Notes under the pieces: generated by a model | Database searches by the model: none | What the model was told of the DNA's origin: nothing | Seen by the model: the letters and a program-made list of their open reading frames with translations, nothing else | From: Pseudidiomarina aestuarii | GTDB taxonomy: Bacteria; Pseudomonadota; Gammaproteobacteria; Enterobacterales; Alteromonadaceae | Assembly (NCBI RefSeq): GCF_003987355.1 | Contig: NZ_PIPR01000003.1 | Span: forward strand, 62,001-126,000 | Reading direction: 5' to 3' | Length of the DNA stretch: 64,000 nt | Made by a program: the position numbers and the translations under genes | Part shown: positions 1 through 9,506 of the stretch, in pieces | Layout: every line of letters starts with the position of its first letter | Numbering within the stretch: the first letter of the stretch is position 1

Positions 1-1
1 G

Positions 2-595
2 AACCTTGCATTATTGCTCCGTGCAGGTGCCTTGATTGCGCCGATTCAAATTGTTGAAGAGCGCACCATTGGTCCGAGCCTTGGAGCCGAAAACGTCCAA
101 ATGGGTATTCAGGCTATCGTTGCGGGCTTCATCATGGTGATCATCTTTATGGTGATTTACTACCGTAAGTTTGGTCTGGTGGCGAATCTGGCTTTATGCG
201 CCAACGTGGTACTCATTGTCGGTGTGATGTCGATGATCCCCGGCGCGACTCTGACTTTACCGGGTATGGCAGGTATCGTTCTGACCGTCGGTATGGCGGT
301 GGATGCCAACGTACTTATTTTTGAGCGAATACGCGAGGAAATTAAAGCGAAGCGTAGTCCTCAACAAGCGATTCACCATGGCTATGATAGTGCATTATCG
401 ACTATTGCGGATGCCAACATTACTACGCTGATTGCAGCCATTATATTGTTCGCTGTGGGCACCGGACCGGTGAAAGGTTTCGCGGTCACGCTGGCGATTG
501 GTATTTTGACCTCAATGTTCACCTCCATTATCGGAACGCGTGCAGTGATTAACGCAATCTGGGGTGGCAAACGAATCGACAAGTTGTCGGTGTAG
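2..595 (+). CDS. secD: Protein translocase subunit SecD, C-terminal part (5' end outside window)
   Basis: SecD works with SecF in the inner membrane and uses proton motive force to help proteins leave the SecYEG channel on the periplasmic side. Only the last ~197 codons are present; the frame is open to the window edge. The visible part starts in the conserved stretch [20 protein letters not shown], then runs through the hydrophobic RND-type membrane segments, including [17 protein letters not shown], the family's conserved TM4 region. It stops 9 bases before secF, the usual secDF operon order. The identification is firm; the true start lies upstream of this window. Confidence 0.96.
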   Translation, partial: NLALLLRAGALIAPIQIVEERTIGPSLGAENVQMGIQAIVAGFIMVIIFMVIYYRKFGLVANLALCANVVLIVGVMSMIPGATLTLPGMAGIVLTVGMAVDANVLIFERIREEIKAKRSPQQAIHHGYDSALSTIADANITTLIAAIILFAVGTGPVKGFAVTLAIGILTSMFTSIIGTRAVINAIWGGKRIDKLSV

Positions 596-604
596 GAGAA
601 GCAG

Positions 605-1552
605 ATGCGTGAATTAGTCAAAACGGAAAATGCTCTGCCATTCATGAAGTACCGCTTCGTGTCGTGGATATTCAGTGCAATTTTATTGGTTGGTTCGATA
701 GCTTCTTTAAGTATCAACCAATTGAACTGGGGCCTCGATTTTACCGGTGGTACTGTTATTGAAGTTGGCTACGATCGTCCGGCCGATTTATCAGCAGTTC
801 GAGCCGTTTTAACCGAGCGTGGTTTTGGTGATGCCGTAGTGCAAAACTTCGGTACTCAAGAGGACGTGCTGATTCGATTGGAGCCACGCGAGGGCTTGAA
901 AGCCCAAGAGTTGGGCGATCAAATTTTGCGTGCCTTGCAAGAATCGAGCGATGGCACCATCGACATGCGACGGATTGAATTCGTTGGTCCGCAAGTGGGT
1001 GATGAATTAACTGAGCAGGGTGGCTTAGCCATGCTGACCGCTTTGATCTGTATTTTGTTGTACATTGCAGTGCGGTTCGAGTGGCGTTTGGCGCTGGGCG
1101 CAGTCGGTGCTTTGGCACATGATGTCATTATTACGCTGGGCTTATTTTCGGTCTTGGGGCTGGAGTTTGACCTGACTGTATTGGCAGCGTTGCTCGCGGT
1201 TATCGGTTATTCCATTAACGATACCGTGGTGGTTTGTGACCGAATTCGGGAAAACTTCCGTAAGTATCGTAAAGGTACACCAGAAGAAATTATTGACGGA
1301 GCGATTACTGATACGCTGAGTCGGACCGTTATTACGTCCTTGACCACAGTGCTCGTATTGCTGGCGTTATTCTTTCTGGGCGGCCAATTGATTCACGGCT
1401 TCGCAACAGCGTTGTTGTTCGGTATCTTTATCGGTACATACTCGTCCATATTCATTGCGAGCGGTTTAGCGCACGCGTTGGGTATCAGCCGCGAAGACCT
1501 GATGCCACCTGAGGTGGAAAAAGAGGGCGAAGACCTCGAGCCGATGCCATAG
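605..1552 (+). CDS. secF: Protein translocase subunit SecF
   Basis: Inner-membrane partner of SecD in Sec-dependent export. The 315-residue length is normal. A first membrane segment (about residues 20-38) is followed by the SecF signature LDFTGGTVIEVGY, a periplasmic domain of about 90 residues, then five membrane segments beginning after FVGPQVGDELTEQGG. The motif YSINDTVVVCDRIREN is the SecF counterpart of the SecD TM4 region. The start ATG has a ribosome site (GGAGAAG) in the secD-secF gap. The acidic C-terminus (EVEKEGEDLEP) is cytoplasmic. A hairpin terminator follows at 1575. Confidence 0.97.
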   Translation: MRELVKTENALPFMKYRFVSWIFSAILLVGSIASLSINQLNWGLDFTGGTVIEVGYDRPADLSAVRAVLTERGFGDAVVQNFGTQEDVLIRLEPREGLKAQELGDQILRALQESSDGTIDMRRIEFVGPQVGDELTEQGGLAMLTALICILLYIAVRFEWRLALGAVGALAHDVIITLGLFSVLGLEFDLTVLAALLAVIGYSINDTVVVCDRIRENFRKYRKGTPEEIIDGAITDTLSRTVITSLTTVLVLLALFFLGGQLIHGFATALLFGIFIGTYSSIFIASGLAHALGISREDLMPPEVEKEGEDLEPMP

Positions 1553-1574
1553 GCGAAGCGACAAGTTTATCTAG

Positions 1575-1605
1575 TATGGCCTTCATTGAAGGCCATATTT
1601 ATTTT
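1575..1605 (+). terminator. Rho-independent terminator after secF
   Basis: A 10-base perfect stem (TATGGCCTTC / GAAGGCCATA, loop ATT) is followed by a T-rich tract. It sits 22 bases after the secF stop and ends the secDF transcript; yaaA starts only about 20 bases later. Confidence 0.8.
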
Positions 1606-1625
1606 AACGATAAGGAGAGAATCGG

Positions 1626-2405
1626 ATGTTAGCAGTTATTTCTCCAGCCAAGAATTTGGACTATGAGAGTGAGCTCCCTACGAAAGAGTTTACCCAACCA
1701 CGATTACTCGATGATGCCACCGCGTTAGTTGATGTCGCGCGCGAGTTGTCACCGCAACAGCTCGGTAGTTTGATGTCGATTAGTGACAAACTGGCAGGGT
1801 TGAATGCTGCTCGGTTTGCAGAGTGGCAGACGCCATTTGACCTTAACAATGCACGGCAGGCCATTTACGCCTTTGACGGGGATGTCTACGCGGGGTTGTC
1901 GGCAGAGAAGCTCGATGCCGAAGCAATTGCATATGCTCAGGAACATTTGCGCATCTTGTCGGGTCTATATGGTGTATTGCGGCCATTAGACTTGATGCAA
2001 CCGTATCGGTTGGAGATGGGAACGAAGCTCGAAACGGCTCGTGGTAAAAATCTTTATGAGTTTTGGGGTGACATCATTACCGAGCTGCTAAACAAAGATT
2101 TAGAGCAATGTAAATCAACTATACTAGTCAATCTCGCGTCTAATGAGTATTTTAGTAGCGTGAAGAAGAAACAACTGAAAGCCGACATCATCACTCCAGT
2201 TTTTAAAGATGAGAAGAACGGCGAGTACAAAGTTATCAGTTTCTGGGCGAAGAAGGCGCGCGGTATGATGGCGCGGTTTATGATGAACAATAAGCCAAAA
2301 TCGATTGCTGATTTGCAGAAGTTTAATGCAGCGGGTTATCGATTTAGCTCAGCAGAATCTACAGCAACAGAACTAGTTTTTCTGCGTTCTGAGGCTGATC
2401 AATAA
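1626..2405 (+). CDS. yaaA: Peroxide stress protein YaaA (DUF328/UPF0246)
   Basis: YaaA limits intracellular iron during hydrogen peroxide stress in E. coli and has a DNA-binding fold. The 259-residue protein has the family's typical length and N-terminus ([15 protein letters not shown]) and the signature segments FDGDVYAGL (about residue 80), [22 protein letters not shown] (near residues 110-130) and a C-terminal [13 protein letters not shown] block. A strong ribosome site, AAGGAGAG, lies before the ATG. The next gene starts 10 bases downstream, so the two may be cotranscribed. Confidence 0.94.
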   Translation: MLAVISPAKNLDYESELPTKEFTQPRLLDDATALVDVARELSPQQLGSLMSISDKLAGLNAARFAEWQTPFDLNNARQAIYAFDGDVYAGLSAEKLDAEAIAYAQEHLRILSGLYGVLRPLDLMQPYRLEMGTKLETARGKNLYEFWGDIITELLNKDLEQCKSTILVNLASNEYFSSVKKKQLKADIITPVFKDEKNGEYKVISFWAKKARGMMARFMMNNKPKSIADLQKFNAAGYRFSSAESTATELVFLRSEADQ

Positions 2406-2415
2406 GGAGTAACAT

Positions 2416-3264
2416 ATGGCGGAACATCAACACGATCGAATCGAAGAAGAGAGTGGTCGCGGCAAACTCATATTGACCGTGATCGTTGTTCTAGCCATTG
2501 CAGTTGCTGTTGTCGGTTGGCTTTGGTCACAACAATCGGAACCAACGCCTCAGCCTGTTGATATTCCTGTTGCGGTGGAAGCTGCAGAACCTGAACCTGA
2601 ACCGGAAGTGGTCGACGAGCCAGAGCCGATGCCAACGGTTGAGCTAGATGCAGAGCCGGTGGCTGAGCCTGAACCAGAAATCGAACTCCCCGCGCTCGGT
2701 GAAAGTACTCCTGAAGTCTTAGGTTATCTCGAAACTGCGGAGCAGTCGGTTGAGCCTTTGCGTAGTGAGCAACTCGTGCGGGACGCCACCGTGTTTGTCG
2801 ATAATTTGCGTAACGGCGTCGTGATTCGTGATAAAGCGATTATTGAGGGACCGCAGAGCCGCTTTCGAGTGCTTGAGCAGAACGGTAAGATCTATGTCGA
2901 TCCGCGCAGTTTTGATCGGTACAACACAGTTGTAGATTGGTTTGTAAGTCTTGATACCGCCGTTTTAGTACAAGGACTTGATCGTTACCAGCCTCTGGTG
3001 AAACAAGCATTAGGCGAAATTGGTTATCCCGACGCGGAACCAGAAGCCGTGTTGGTAGAGGCTATTGATATGCTGCTAGCGACACCGTCAGTGGGTACGG
3101 TTATTGAACTGAATGATGACAAGGTGATGTATCGCTATGCAGACCCTGCATTAGAAAGCTTGCCAGATGCCCAGAAGCAGATGTTGCGCATGGGTCCTGA
3201 TAACATTCGGCGCGTGAAGCTGAAGTTGGAGAGTCTGAAAGCGGAGCTTCTAGCAGCACAATGA
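2416..3264 (+). CDS. DUF3014 domain protein, membrane-anchored
   Basis: Function is unknown. Residues 1-18 are cytoplasmic and charged; residues 19-39 form one membrane segment; residues 45-95 are a Pro/Glu-rich spacer made of PEPEPE-type repeats, followed by a globular DUF3014 domain (about 95-282) expected in the periplasm. The C-terminal block ending LNDDKVMYRYADPALESLPD and MGPDNIRRVKLKLE is characteristic of DUF3014. An AAGGAG site precedes the ATG. Its stop overlaps the start of the following acyltransferase gene (ATGA), so translation is probably coupled. The link with lipid metabolism is only by position. Confidence 0.85.
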   Translation: MAEHQHDRIEEESGRGKLILTVIVVLAIAVAVVGWLWSQQSEPTPQPVDIPVAVEAAEPEPEPEVVDEPEPMPTVELDAEPVAEPEPEIELPALGESTPEVLGYLETAEQSVEPLRSEQLVRDATVFVDNLRNGVVIRDKAIIEGPQSRFRVLEQNGKIYVDPRSFDRYNTVVDWFVSLDTAVLVQGLDRYQPLVKQALGEIGYPDAEPEAVLVEAIDMLLATPSVGTVIELNDDKVMYRYADPALESLPDAQKQMLRMGPDNIRRVKLKLESLKAELLAAQ

Positions 3265-3866
3265 CAGCACAGCACACGATTATCCCCGAGCACCTGCGGG
3301 GAGACTTTCCGACGCGCGGAAATGCGTTTAGTCGCTGGGTAGGACGCGTTGGTCTGCGTGTCCTCGGTGGTTGGCGCGTCGAAGGTGAACTACCGCGCAC
3401 CCGCCAAGCGATTATTCCCGTTGCTCCTCATACCAGCAATTGGGATTTTTTTATCGGCGTGTTTGTGATGTTAGCTCTGGGTTTAAAACTTTCCTATCTC
3501 GGCAAACATACGATTTTCCGATTTCCGGTCAACGGCCTACTGCGCTGGCTGGGCGGTATCCCGGTTGACCGTCGCTCAGCACAAGGGGTAGTCGGTGAAA
3601 TGGTAGAGCAGTTTAAACAGCGTCCGGAATTGGTTTTAGCGCTCTCGCCAGAAGGTACTCGGAAAAAAGTCACCGAATGGAAAAAGGGATTTTTACACAT
3701 TGCCAAAACCACGGGTGTGCCGGTTATCCCTATTGCATTAGACTTCAGCCGCAAAGTTTTAGAAATTACTCCAGCCCTGTTAATTACTGGAGATATTGAT
3801 GCGGAGCTTGAACGAGTAAAAGCAGCCGTTGCTCATGCACAAGGCAAAAATCCACAACATGCCTGA
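3261..3866 (+). CDS. PlsC-like 1-acyl-glycerol-3-phosphate acyltransferase family protein
   Basis: A 201-residue member of the lysophospholipid acyltransferase superfamily, expected at the inner face of the cytoplasmic membrane. The catalytic HX4D motif is seen as HTSNWD (about residues 52-57), and the substrate-binding motif as SPEGTRKK (about residues 130-137), here with Ser in place of the usual Phe. Motif III (GGIPVDR) is also present. The length is shorter than PlsC (about 240), as in the compact family near DUF3014 genes. It overlaps the DUF3014 gene by 4 bases. The acyl acceptor cannot be told from sequence. Confidence 0.85.
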   Translation: MTAQHTIIPEHLRGDFPTRGNAFSRWVGRVGLRVLGGWRVEGELPRTRQAIIPVAPHTSNWDFFIGVFVMLALGLKLSYLGKHTIFRFPVNGLLRWLGGIPVDRRSAQGVVGEMVEQFKQRPELVLALSPEGTRKKVTEWKKGFLHIAKTTGVPVIPIALDFSRKVLEITPALLITGDIDAELERVKAAVAHAQGKNPQHA

Positions 3867-3917
3867 AGCGAAAAATTGTGCTATTATCGCGCCCGTTTCG
3901 TTAAGAGGAATTCATCC

Positions 3918-4382
3918 ATGAAAGTTATTGAAGGCGGTATTGCCGCAAATAGCGCAAAAATTGCGATTGTCGTCGCTCGCTTTAACCATTTTGTGGTCGA
4001 CAGTTTGCTCGAAGGCGCACTAAATACATTGAAGCTTTATGGCCAAGTCAGCGCAGACAATATCACTGTAGTGAAAGTGCCTGGAGCTTATGAAATTCCT
4101 CTGACTACCAAAAAATTAGCTGCGACCGGACAGTTTGACGGCATTATTGCGTTAGGCGCAGTCATTCGTGGTGCTACGCCCCATTTTGATTTCGTAGCAG
4201 GCGAGTGTAATAGTGGTTTGACACGCGTTGGACTGGAATTTGATATTCCGATTGCAAACGGTGTATTGACTACCGATACCATTGAGCAAGCAATCGAGCG
4301 CAGCGGCACCAAAGCCGGCAACAAAGGTTCAGAAGCTGCCTTAAGTACGTTGGAAATGATCAACGTATTAAAGCAGTTATAA
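3918..4382 (+). CDS. ribH: 6,7-dimethyl-8-ribityllumazine synthase
   Basis: Condenses 5-amino-6-ribitylamino-uracil with 3,4-dihydroxybutanone phosphate in riboflavin synthesis; forms a cytosolic icosahedral or pentameric shell. The 154-residue protein shows the family landmarks [39 protein letters not shown] (with the active-site His) and NGVLTTDT. I chose ATG 3918 because it has AAGAGGA nine bases upstream and matches the family's N-terminus; an in-frame upstream start at 3876 would add an unlikely 14 residues. A TATTAT hexamer at 3882 could be its -10. nusB follows after 11 bases. Confidence 0.97.
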   Translation: MKVIEGGIAANSAKIAIVVARFNHFVVDSLLEGALNTLKLYGQVSADNITVVKVPGAYEIPLTTKKLAATGQFDGIIALGAVIRGATPHFDFVAGECNSGLTRVGLEFDIPIANGVLTTDTIEQAIERSGTKAGNKGSEAALSTLEMINVLKQL

Positions 4383-4393
4383 GAGGTTATTGA

Positions 4394-4813
4394 ATGAAAC
4401 CAGCAGCACGTCGCAAAGCCCGTAAACTTGCCGTTCAAGCAATTTACTCTTGGCAATTGTCGCAGAACAGCATGACCGATATCGAAGCTCAGTTTTTAAC
4501 TGACAATGACACTTCGAAAATTGATGTCGACTACTTTTTGGCTTTGGTTCGCGGTGTTGCTGGGCAGTCCAAGAGCCTTGATGACGCTATGACACCTTAT
4601 TTAGATCGTCCAGCTAAAGATCTCGACCATGTCGAGCGCGCAGTCCTGCGCCTGGCATGTTTTGAACTGCGTGACCGCCTTGATGTTCCGTATAAAGTTG
4701 CAATCAATGAAGCCATTGAGCTCGCTAAAGCATTCGGTGCAGACGACAGTCACCGCTTTGTGAATGGTGTGCTGGATAAAGCCATCGACGCATTGCGTCC
4801 TGCTCGTCAGTAG
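4394..4813 (+). CDS. nusB: Transcription antitermination factor NusB
   Basis: NusB binds boxA RNA with ribosomal protein S10 (NusE) and promotes antitermination in rRNA operons. The 139-residue all-helical protein begins with the standard [17 protein letters not shown] and ends with [13 protein letters not shown]; both are hallmarks. It lies in the conserved order ribH-nusB-thiL-pgpA with gaps of 11 and 12 bases, so it is likely in one operon. Confidence 0.97.
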   Translation: MKPAARRKARKLAVQAIYSWQLSQNSMTDIEAQFLTDNDTSKIDVDYFLALVRGVAGQSKSLDDAMTPYLDRPAKDLDHVERAVLRLACFELRDRLDVPYKVAINEAIELAKAFGADDSHRFVNGVLDKAIDALRPARQ

Positions 4814-4825
4814 GTTGATTCAACT

Positions 4826-5833
4826 ATGACATTCGGCGAATTCGATGTCATCGAAACCTATTTTACGCACCGTTTTGCTCAACGCGATGACGTTCAAGTC
4901 AGCGTGGGCGATGACGGTGCTGTCGTTGCTATTGACCCCACCGAAGACTTGGTCGTTGTGACCGACACTATGGTGGCCGGGGTTCACTTCGATGCGAATA
5001 CACCGGCTCGCGCCATCGGGCATAAAATTCTTGCGGTAAACCTCAGTGATCTGGCTGCCATGGGCGCTGAACCACGTTGGTTTAGTTTAGCCTTGACCCT
5101 GCCAGAAATTGATGAAGAGTGGTTGACTGGTTTTTCGACCGGCCTCAAGGAAATGAGTGAGTATTACGATTGCAGCTTAATTGGCGGCGATACGACGCGT
5201 GGACCGCTCACGATTACGATCACGGCGCATGGTGTAGTTCCTAAAGGCAAAGCATTATTGCGTAGCGGCGCCAAACCGGGTGACTGGATTTATGTATCCC
5301 ATGCCTTGGGTGATGCGGGACTCGCGTTAGCGGTGCAGCAAAAGCGGCTAGCTATCCCCGATCAACACTACCGCAAAGTGTGTGAACGACTCTTTTTCCC
5401 GACACCACGGGTAGCACTAGGACAGTCATTACGAGGCATAGCCAGTAGCGCAATTGATATCTCGGATGGTCTATTGAGTGACCTCGGCCACATATTGAAA
5501 GCTTCACGTGTGGGTGCGCGACTCAGTCTTGATGAATTGCCCTTGTCGTTGCCAATGACCGAGAGCTTGTCTCAGGAACAAGCGTTACAGTTAGCGCTGA
5601 CTAGCGGTGATGATTACGAGCTCTGCTTCACCGTTCCCGAAAGCCAGCGTGGTCTGTTCGATACCTTAGTAGCGCATGCGGCAACAAAACCTATTTGCAT
5701 TGGACGGATCACGAGTGATCTCAACCGTGTGGTACTCGAGTTAGATGGTGAGCCATGGCAATTGCCAGCAGGCGAGCAGGGGTACCAGCACTTCGCTTTT
5801 TCCAGCGAACGAGGCCATGATGGCCAATCCTAA
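4826..5833 (+). CDS. thiL: Thiamine-monophosphate kinase
   Basis: Phosphorylates thiamine monophosphate to thiamine pyrophosphate, the last step of cofactor synthesis. The 335-residue protein is a PurM-like ATP-binding enzyme. It shows GDDGAVVAI near the N-terminus, the metal/ATP motif VVTDTMVAGVHF, LAVNLSDLAAMGA, the GGDTTRG loop, and SAIDISDGLLSDLGH and TSGDDYELCF in the C-terminal half. The 3' end overlaps the pgpA start. Confidence 0.96.
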   Translation: MTFGEFDVIETYFTHRFAQRDDVQVSVGDDGAVVAIDPTEDLVVVTDTMVAGVHFDANTPARAIGHKILAVNLSDLAAMGAEPRWFSLALTLPEIDEEWLTGFSTGLKEMSEYYDCSLIGGDTTRGPLTITITAHGVVPKGKALLRSGAKPGDWIYVSHALGDAGLALAVQQKRLAIPDQHYRKVCERLFFPTPRVALGQSLRGIASSAIDISDGLLSDLGHILKASRVGARLSLDELPLSLPMTESLSQEQALQLALTSGDDYELCFTVPESQRGLFDTLVAHAATKPICIGRITSDLNRVVLELDGEPWQLPAGEQGYQHFAFSSERGHDGQS

Positions 5834-6314
5834 AGTGCACCTGCGCTTGCTCAAGAATCCAATCCATTTTCTTGCATTGGGTTTTGGCAGCGGTTTGGCA
5901 CGTTTTGCACCCGGTACTTTCGGTACGTTGGCAGCGTTGCCGTTACTGTGGCTGCTGCACACGCAATTGAGTATGCTCAACTATGCGGCAGTGACGCTTC
6001 TGTTTGCTGTGGTAGGTGTTTGGATTTGTCGCTATACCGCCAATGCACTCGGCGTTCATGACCATCCGGCGATTGTTTGGGATGAAGTGTGCGGCATCCT
6101 GATTGCCATGGTGGCACTACCCTTAACTTGGTTGAATGTGTTGGTGGCGTTCGTTTTGTTTCGATTCTTCGATATCGTTAAACCAGGCCCGATAGGCTGG
6201 TGTGACCGCAATTTACACGGTGGTTTGGGAATCATGGTTGACGATATTTTGGCTGGCGTTGCCGCCGGCGCAACCTTACATCTTGGCTACGCGCTCTTGA
6301 ATACGTTTCAGTAG
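5817..6314 (+). CDS. pgpA: Phosphatidylglycerophosphatase A
   Basis: Inner-membrane enzyme that dephosphorylates phosphatidylglycerophosphate to phosphatidylglycerol. About 165 residues, with the family's start [24 protein letters not shown], the motif [12 protein letters not shown] (acidic metal site), [11 protein letters not shown] and [13 protein letters not shown], and four hydrophobic segments. Two adjacent ATGs (5817, 5820) both fit; each overlaps the thiL end by about 15 bases, typical of coupling. The 3' end overlaps the convergent dxs gene by 39 bases, so the two transcripts run through each other. Confidence 0.94.
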   Translation: MMANPKVHLRLLKNPIHFLALGFGSGLARFAPGTFGTLAALPLLWLLHTQLSMLNYAAVTLLFAVVGVWICRYTANALGVHDHPAIVWDEVCGILIAMVALPLTWLNVLVAFVLFRFFDIVKPGPIGWCDRNLHGGLGIMVDDILAGVAAGATLHLGYALLNTFQ

Positions 6315-8156
6315 GCCTTTGCTATCGAGCCCCAGTTCGGCGCGAATCTCGTCCTGCGTTCCATGCTTAATAAAACTGTCAGGCAAACCACATTGCAACA
6401 ATGGTAGGTTGATTTGCTGCGCTTGCAGATATTCCGCAATAGCGCTGCCTGCGCCGCCGGCAATAGCGTTATCCTCGACACTGACTAGCAGCGTATGATC
6501 TTTAGCGAGAGCCTCTAAACAAGCGGTGTCGAGCGGTTTCACAAAACGCATGTCGATCACCGTTGCATCGAGTTCTTCGGCGCACGGCATGACATCAGCA
6601 AGGCAAGTTCCAAAACTCGCGATCGCAATCTTTTTACCGGTTCGCACGGTTCGCGCCTTGCCAATTTCCAGAGCCTGTAATTCCGCGTCCAGTTCACAGC
6701 CACTGCCATTTCCGCGCGGATAACGAACCGCTGCCGGTTGGCCGAGTTGATACCCAGTAAAGAGCATGTTGCGACATTCGTTTTCGTCACTCGGCGCCAT
6801 GACCACCATATTGGGTATACAACGCAGATAGCTCAGATCGTAGGCGCCTTGGTGCGTTGGTCCGTCAGCACCGACAATGCCGGCACGGTCAATGGCAAAT
6901 AACACCGGTAAATTTTGGAGCGCAACGTCATGGATTAACTGATCATAGGCACGCTGCAGGAAGGTCGAGTAGATGGCGACCACAGGTCGGTAGCCACCAA
7001 TCGCTAAACCGGCAGCAAAAGTGACCGCGTGTTGTTCCGCGATAGCAACATCGAAGTACTGATCAGGGAAGCGCTGAGAAAACTCCACCATACCTGAACC
7101 TTCACGCATAGCGGGTGTGACTGCCATGAGCTTGGGATCGTGATTTGCCATCTCACACAGCCAATCACCAAACACTTGAGAATACGAAGGAGTGGCTGCT
7201 TTTTTGCTGGGCAGCGACGAAATAGCTGGGTCAAACTTTGGCACACCATGGTAGCCAATCGGATCTTTTTCGGCAGGCTCATAGCCTTTGCCTTTGCGAG
7301 TCACCACATGGAGAAATTGCGGGCCTTTTAATTTACGCATATTGCGTAGGGTATCGACCAACAAATTCACATCGTGACCGTCTATTGGGCCGATGTAATT
7401 AAAGCCCAATTCTTCAAAAATAGTCCCCGGAGCGACCATGCCTTTCATATGTTCTTCGGCACGACTGGCCAAGTGATGAATACCTGGCATGCCTTGCAAT
7501 AACTTCTTACCGCCTTCGCGAATGGAGGTATAAACCTTACCAGACAGCAGGCGTGCTAGGTGATTATTCAACGCACCGACATTTTCTGAAATAGACATGT
7601 CGTTGTCGTTTAAAATCACGAGTAAGTTTGGGTCGATATCGCCGGCATGGTTGAGTGCTTCGAATGCCATGCCTGCCGTCATTGCGCCGTCGCCAATAAT
7701 AGCGACCACTTTCTGCTGTGTCTGCTCTCGCTCAGCGGCGATAGCCATCCCCAAAGCAGCGCTAATAGACGTACTCGAGTGACCCACACATAAAGTGTCG
7801 TACTCGCTTTCTTCACGCCATGGGAATGGGTGCAAGCCATCCTTTTGCCGAATGGTGTGCAGTTGCGCTTTGCGGCCTGTCAAAATTTTATGGGGGTAGG
7901 CCTGATGACCGACGTCCCAGACTAATTGGTCGTAGGGCGTGGTGTAGACGTAATGCAATGCGACAGTCAGTTCAACGGTGCCTAAACCCGAGGCTAAATG
8001 GCCACTACTGCGGCTGACTGAATTTAACAGAAATTCACGTACCTCAGCGCAAACTTGTGGAAGCTGACGCTCTGAAAGTTCACGTAGATCGGCTGGGACG
8101 TCAATTGCATCCAACAGTGGGTATTGCGTTGCTGGATGACTGCCAGATTCTGTCAT
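6276..8156 (-). CDS. dxs: 1-deoxy-D-xylulose-5-phosphate synthase
   Basis: Thiamine-diphosphate enzyme that joins pyruvate and glyceraldehyde 3-phosphate; first step of the MEP isoprenoid pathway. The 626-residue protein is full length. Seen: [24 protein letters not shown], the TPP/Mg site [18 protein letters not shown]...NDNDMSIS, the transketolase middle domain with [17 protein letters not shown] (catalytic Glu) and [15 protein letters not shown], and a C-terminal transketolase domain. It is the last gene of the xseB-ispA-dxs operon, 4 bases after ispA. It needs the cofactor whose synthesis involves nearby thiL and thiI. Confidence 0.98.
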   Translation of the reverse strand: MTESGSHPATQYPLLDAIDVPADLRELSERQLPQVCAEVREFLLNSVSRSSGHLASGLGTVELTVALHYVYTTPYDQLVWDVGHQAYPHKILTGRKAQLHTIRQKDGLHPFPWREESEYDTLCVGHSSTSISAALGMAIAAEREQTQQKVVAIIGDGAMTAGMAFEALNHAGDIDPNLLVILNDNDMSISENVGALNNHLARLLSGKVYTSIREGGKKLLQGMPGIHHLASRAEEHMKGMVAPGTIFEELGFNYIGPIDGHDVNLLVDTLRNMRKLKGPQFLHVVTRKGKGYEPAEKDPIGYHGVPKFDPAISSLPSKKAATPSYSQVFGDWLCEMANHDPKLMAVTPAMREGSGMVEFSQRFPDQYFDVAIAEQHAVTFAAGLAIGGYRPVVAIYSTFLQRAYDQLIHDVALQNLPVLFAIDRAGIVGADGPTHQGAYDLSYLRCIPNMVVMAPSDENECRNMLFTGYQLGQPAAVRYPRGNGSGCELDAELQALEIGKARTVRTGKKIAIASFGTCLADVMPCAEELDATVIDMRFVKPLDTACLEALAKDHTLLVSVEDNAIAGGAGSAIAEYLQAQQINLPLLQCGLPDSFIKHGTQDEIRAELGLDSKGLLKRIQERVAKM

Positions 8157-8160
8157 GTCG

Positions 8161-9048
8161 TTAATGATCCCGATTTAATAAAGCTTCTGCAAAGCTTTCC
8201 AATGTCTGGGTATTGTAAGGGATTCTGCGCAGGGCATGAAGTGCTTTCTGGTGCAGATTATGTAAGCACTCTTGTGCACCGGCTAACCCTAATACACTTA
8301 CATACGTAGCTTTGTTTGCTGCACGATCACTCCCTTGAGACTTGCCCAGAGCAGTTGTACTGCCGGTTACATCGAGAATATCGTCCTGCACTTGGAAGGC
8401 TAACCCTAAGTAATCCGCAAAAGACTCAAAATCTGCACGCCATTGCTGCGCCTCTGCATCACCGGCGAGGACGCCGAGAGTCACGGCACAACGAATCAGC
8501 GCTCCGGTCTTATGGCGGTGAACGCGGGCCAACTCGGCCTCGATCAGTTGTTTGGCAGTAGCATCCAAATCCAGCGCTTGACCGGCACACATACCGCGGT
8601 CACCGCTCGCAATCGCCAGCGCGTTGAGCATCGACAGTTGCGCTGTCGGCGAAACGGTTAAACCGGGCGCGCTGAGAATTTCGAATGCCAGCGATTGTAA
8701 CGCATCACCTGCAAGAATCGCGGTCGCCTCATCAAATGCAATATGGCAGGTGGGCTGACCACGGCGCAGTGAGTCATCATCCATAGCCGGCAAATCGTCA
8801 TGGATGAGTGAATAGGCATGAATGCATTCTACGGCTGCGGCTGCATGGTCCAACACGTTCTGGTCAGCATGACAGAGCTGGCCGACTTGATAAGTCAAAA
8901 AAGGTCTCACGCGCTTGCCACCCAATAGCAATGCGTACTGCATGGCCTGATTCAATTGCTCGGCAGGGCGGTCTGAACGTTCTAAGGAGTGCGTTAGAAA
9001 ACTATCGACACGCTCTCTGGCTGCCGCAAGTACAGCGTTTAGGGTCAC
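8161..9048 (-). CDS. ispA: Farnesyl diphosphate synthase (geranyltranstransferase)
   Basis: Adds isopentenyl diphosphate units to dimethylallyl and geranyl diphosphate to give farnesyl diphosphate. The 295-residue protein contains the first aspartate-rich motif [17 protein letters not shown] (about residues 83-99), the GGKRVRPFL substrate site, and the second motif [11 protein letters not shown] with the chain-end KATY segment. It overlaps xseB by 4 bases (ATGA) and is followed directly by dxs. Confidence 0.96.
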   Translation of the reverse strand: MTLNAVLAAARERVDSFLTHSLERSDRPAEQLNQAMQYALLLGGKRVRPFLTYQVGQLCHADQNVLDHAAAAVECIHAYSLIHDDLPAMDDDSLRRGQPTCHIAFDEATAILAGDALQSLAFEILSAPGLTVSPTAQLSMLNALAIASGDRGMCAGQALDLDATAKQLIEAELARVHRHKTGALIRCAVTLGVLAGDAEAQQWRADFESFADYLGLAFQVQDDILDVTGSTTALGKSQGSDRAANKATYVSVLGLAGAQECLHNLHQKALHALRRIPYNTQTLESFAEALLNRDH

Positions 9049-9344
9049 ACGTCATCCTCTTGGCTGGCACCTGATGCTTCCGTAAAGGGCTCCAGTGTCT
9101 CGCCCTGTTGTTGTTGTAACAATTGGCTGACTTTCTGCTCGGCTTGTTGCAGTTTTTGTTGGCTCACTCGTGACAAGGCAATAGCCCGTTCGAACTGCTG
9201 TAAAGCGCCCTCTAGCGGCATATCGCCTTGCTCAAGCTGCGCAACAATCTGTTCAAGTTGCTGCATGGCTTGTTCAAAGGTCAGTTCGTCGGCACCTTTT
9301 TGGGCTGATGCAGTTTGGGTTGTTTCTGCTGGAGTGTCTGCCAT
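9045..9344 (-). CDS. xseB: Exodeoxyribonuclease VII small subunit
   Basis: Small subunit of exonuclease VII, which degrades single-stranded DNA together with XseA (encoded at 30726-32072). The 99-residue helical protein has the family core LTFEQAMQQLEQIVAQLEQGDMPLE and a Gln-rich coiled-coil tail. The N-terminal 18 residues are a low-complexity extension; an AGGGGAT site lies before this ATG. It is the first gene of the xseB-ispA-dxs operon and is divergent from thiI. Confidence 0.95.
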   Translation of the reverse strand: MADTPAETTQTASAQKGADELTFEQAMQQLEQIVAQLEQGDMPLEGALQQFERAIALSRVSQQKLQQAEQKVSQLLQQQQGETLEPFTEASGASQEDDV

Positions 9345-9403
9345 TCGGGATATCCCCTATATTCGTTAGCGTGAGGCGCTGTAAGGCGCACAAATTACCG
9401 CGA

Positions 9404-9432
9404 TTCCGTGACTCGGTCAAATCCGCTATAAT
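9404..9432 (+). promoter_or_regulatory. Candidate sigma-70 promoter for thiI
   Basis: A perfect TATAAT at 9427-9432 lies 75 bases before the thiI ATG, with a poor -35 (TTCCGT) 17 bases upstream. The xseB-thiI gap of 162 bases holds the promoters of both divergent units; no thiamine riboswitch structure was recognised in it. Confidence 0.45.
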
Positions 9433-9506
9433 ACCGCCCTTTTGCGCGGCTGTAAGGCTTTTTGGGCGCGAAACAGAATCAATGCGAGAAAGAGTACCTC
9501 ACTATC

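Noticed and set aside
2580-2700. Tandem DNA repeat
   Set aside because: It is coding sequence for the Pro/Glu-rich spacer of the DUF3014 protein; codons vary.
3867-3917. FMN riboswitch before ribH
   Set aside because: The gap is only about 50 bases, too short for the element.
9345-9506. Thiamine (TPP) riboswitch before thiI
   Set aside because: I could not find the conserved CUGAGA and related elements; only a TATAAT and GC-rich stretches are seen.
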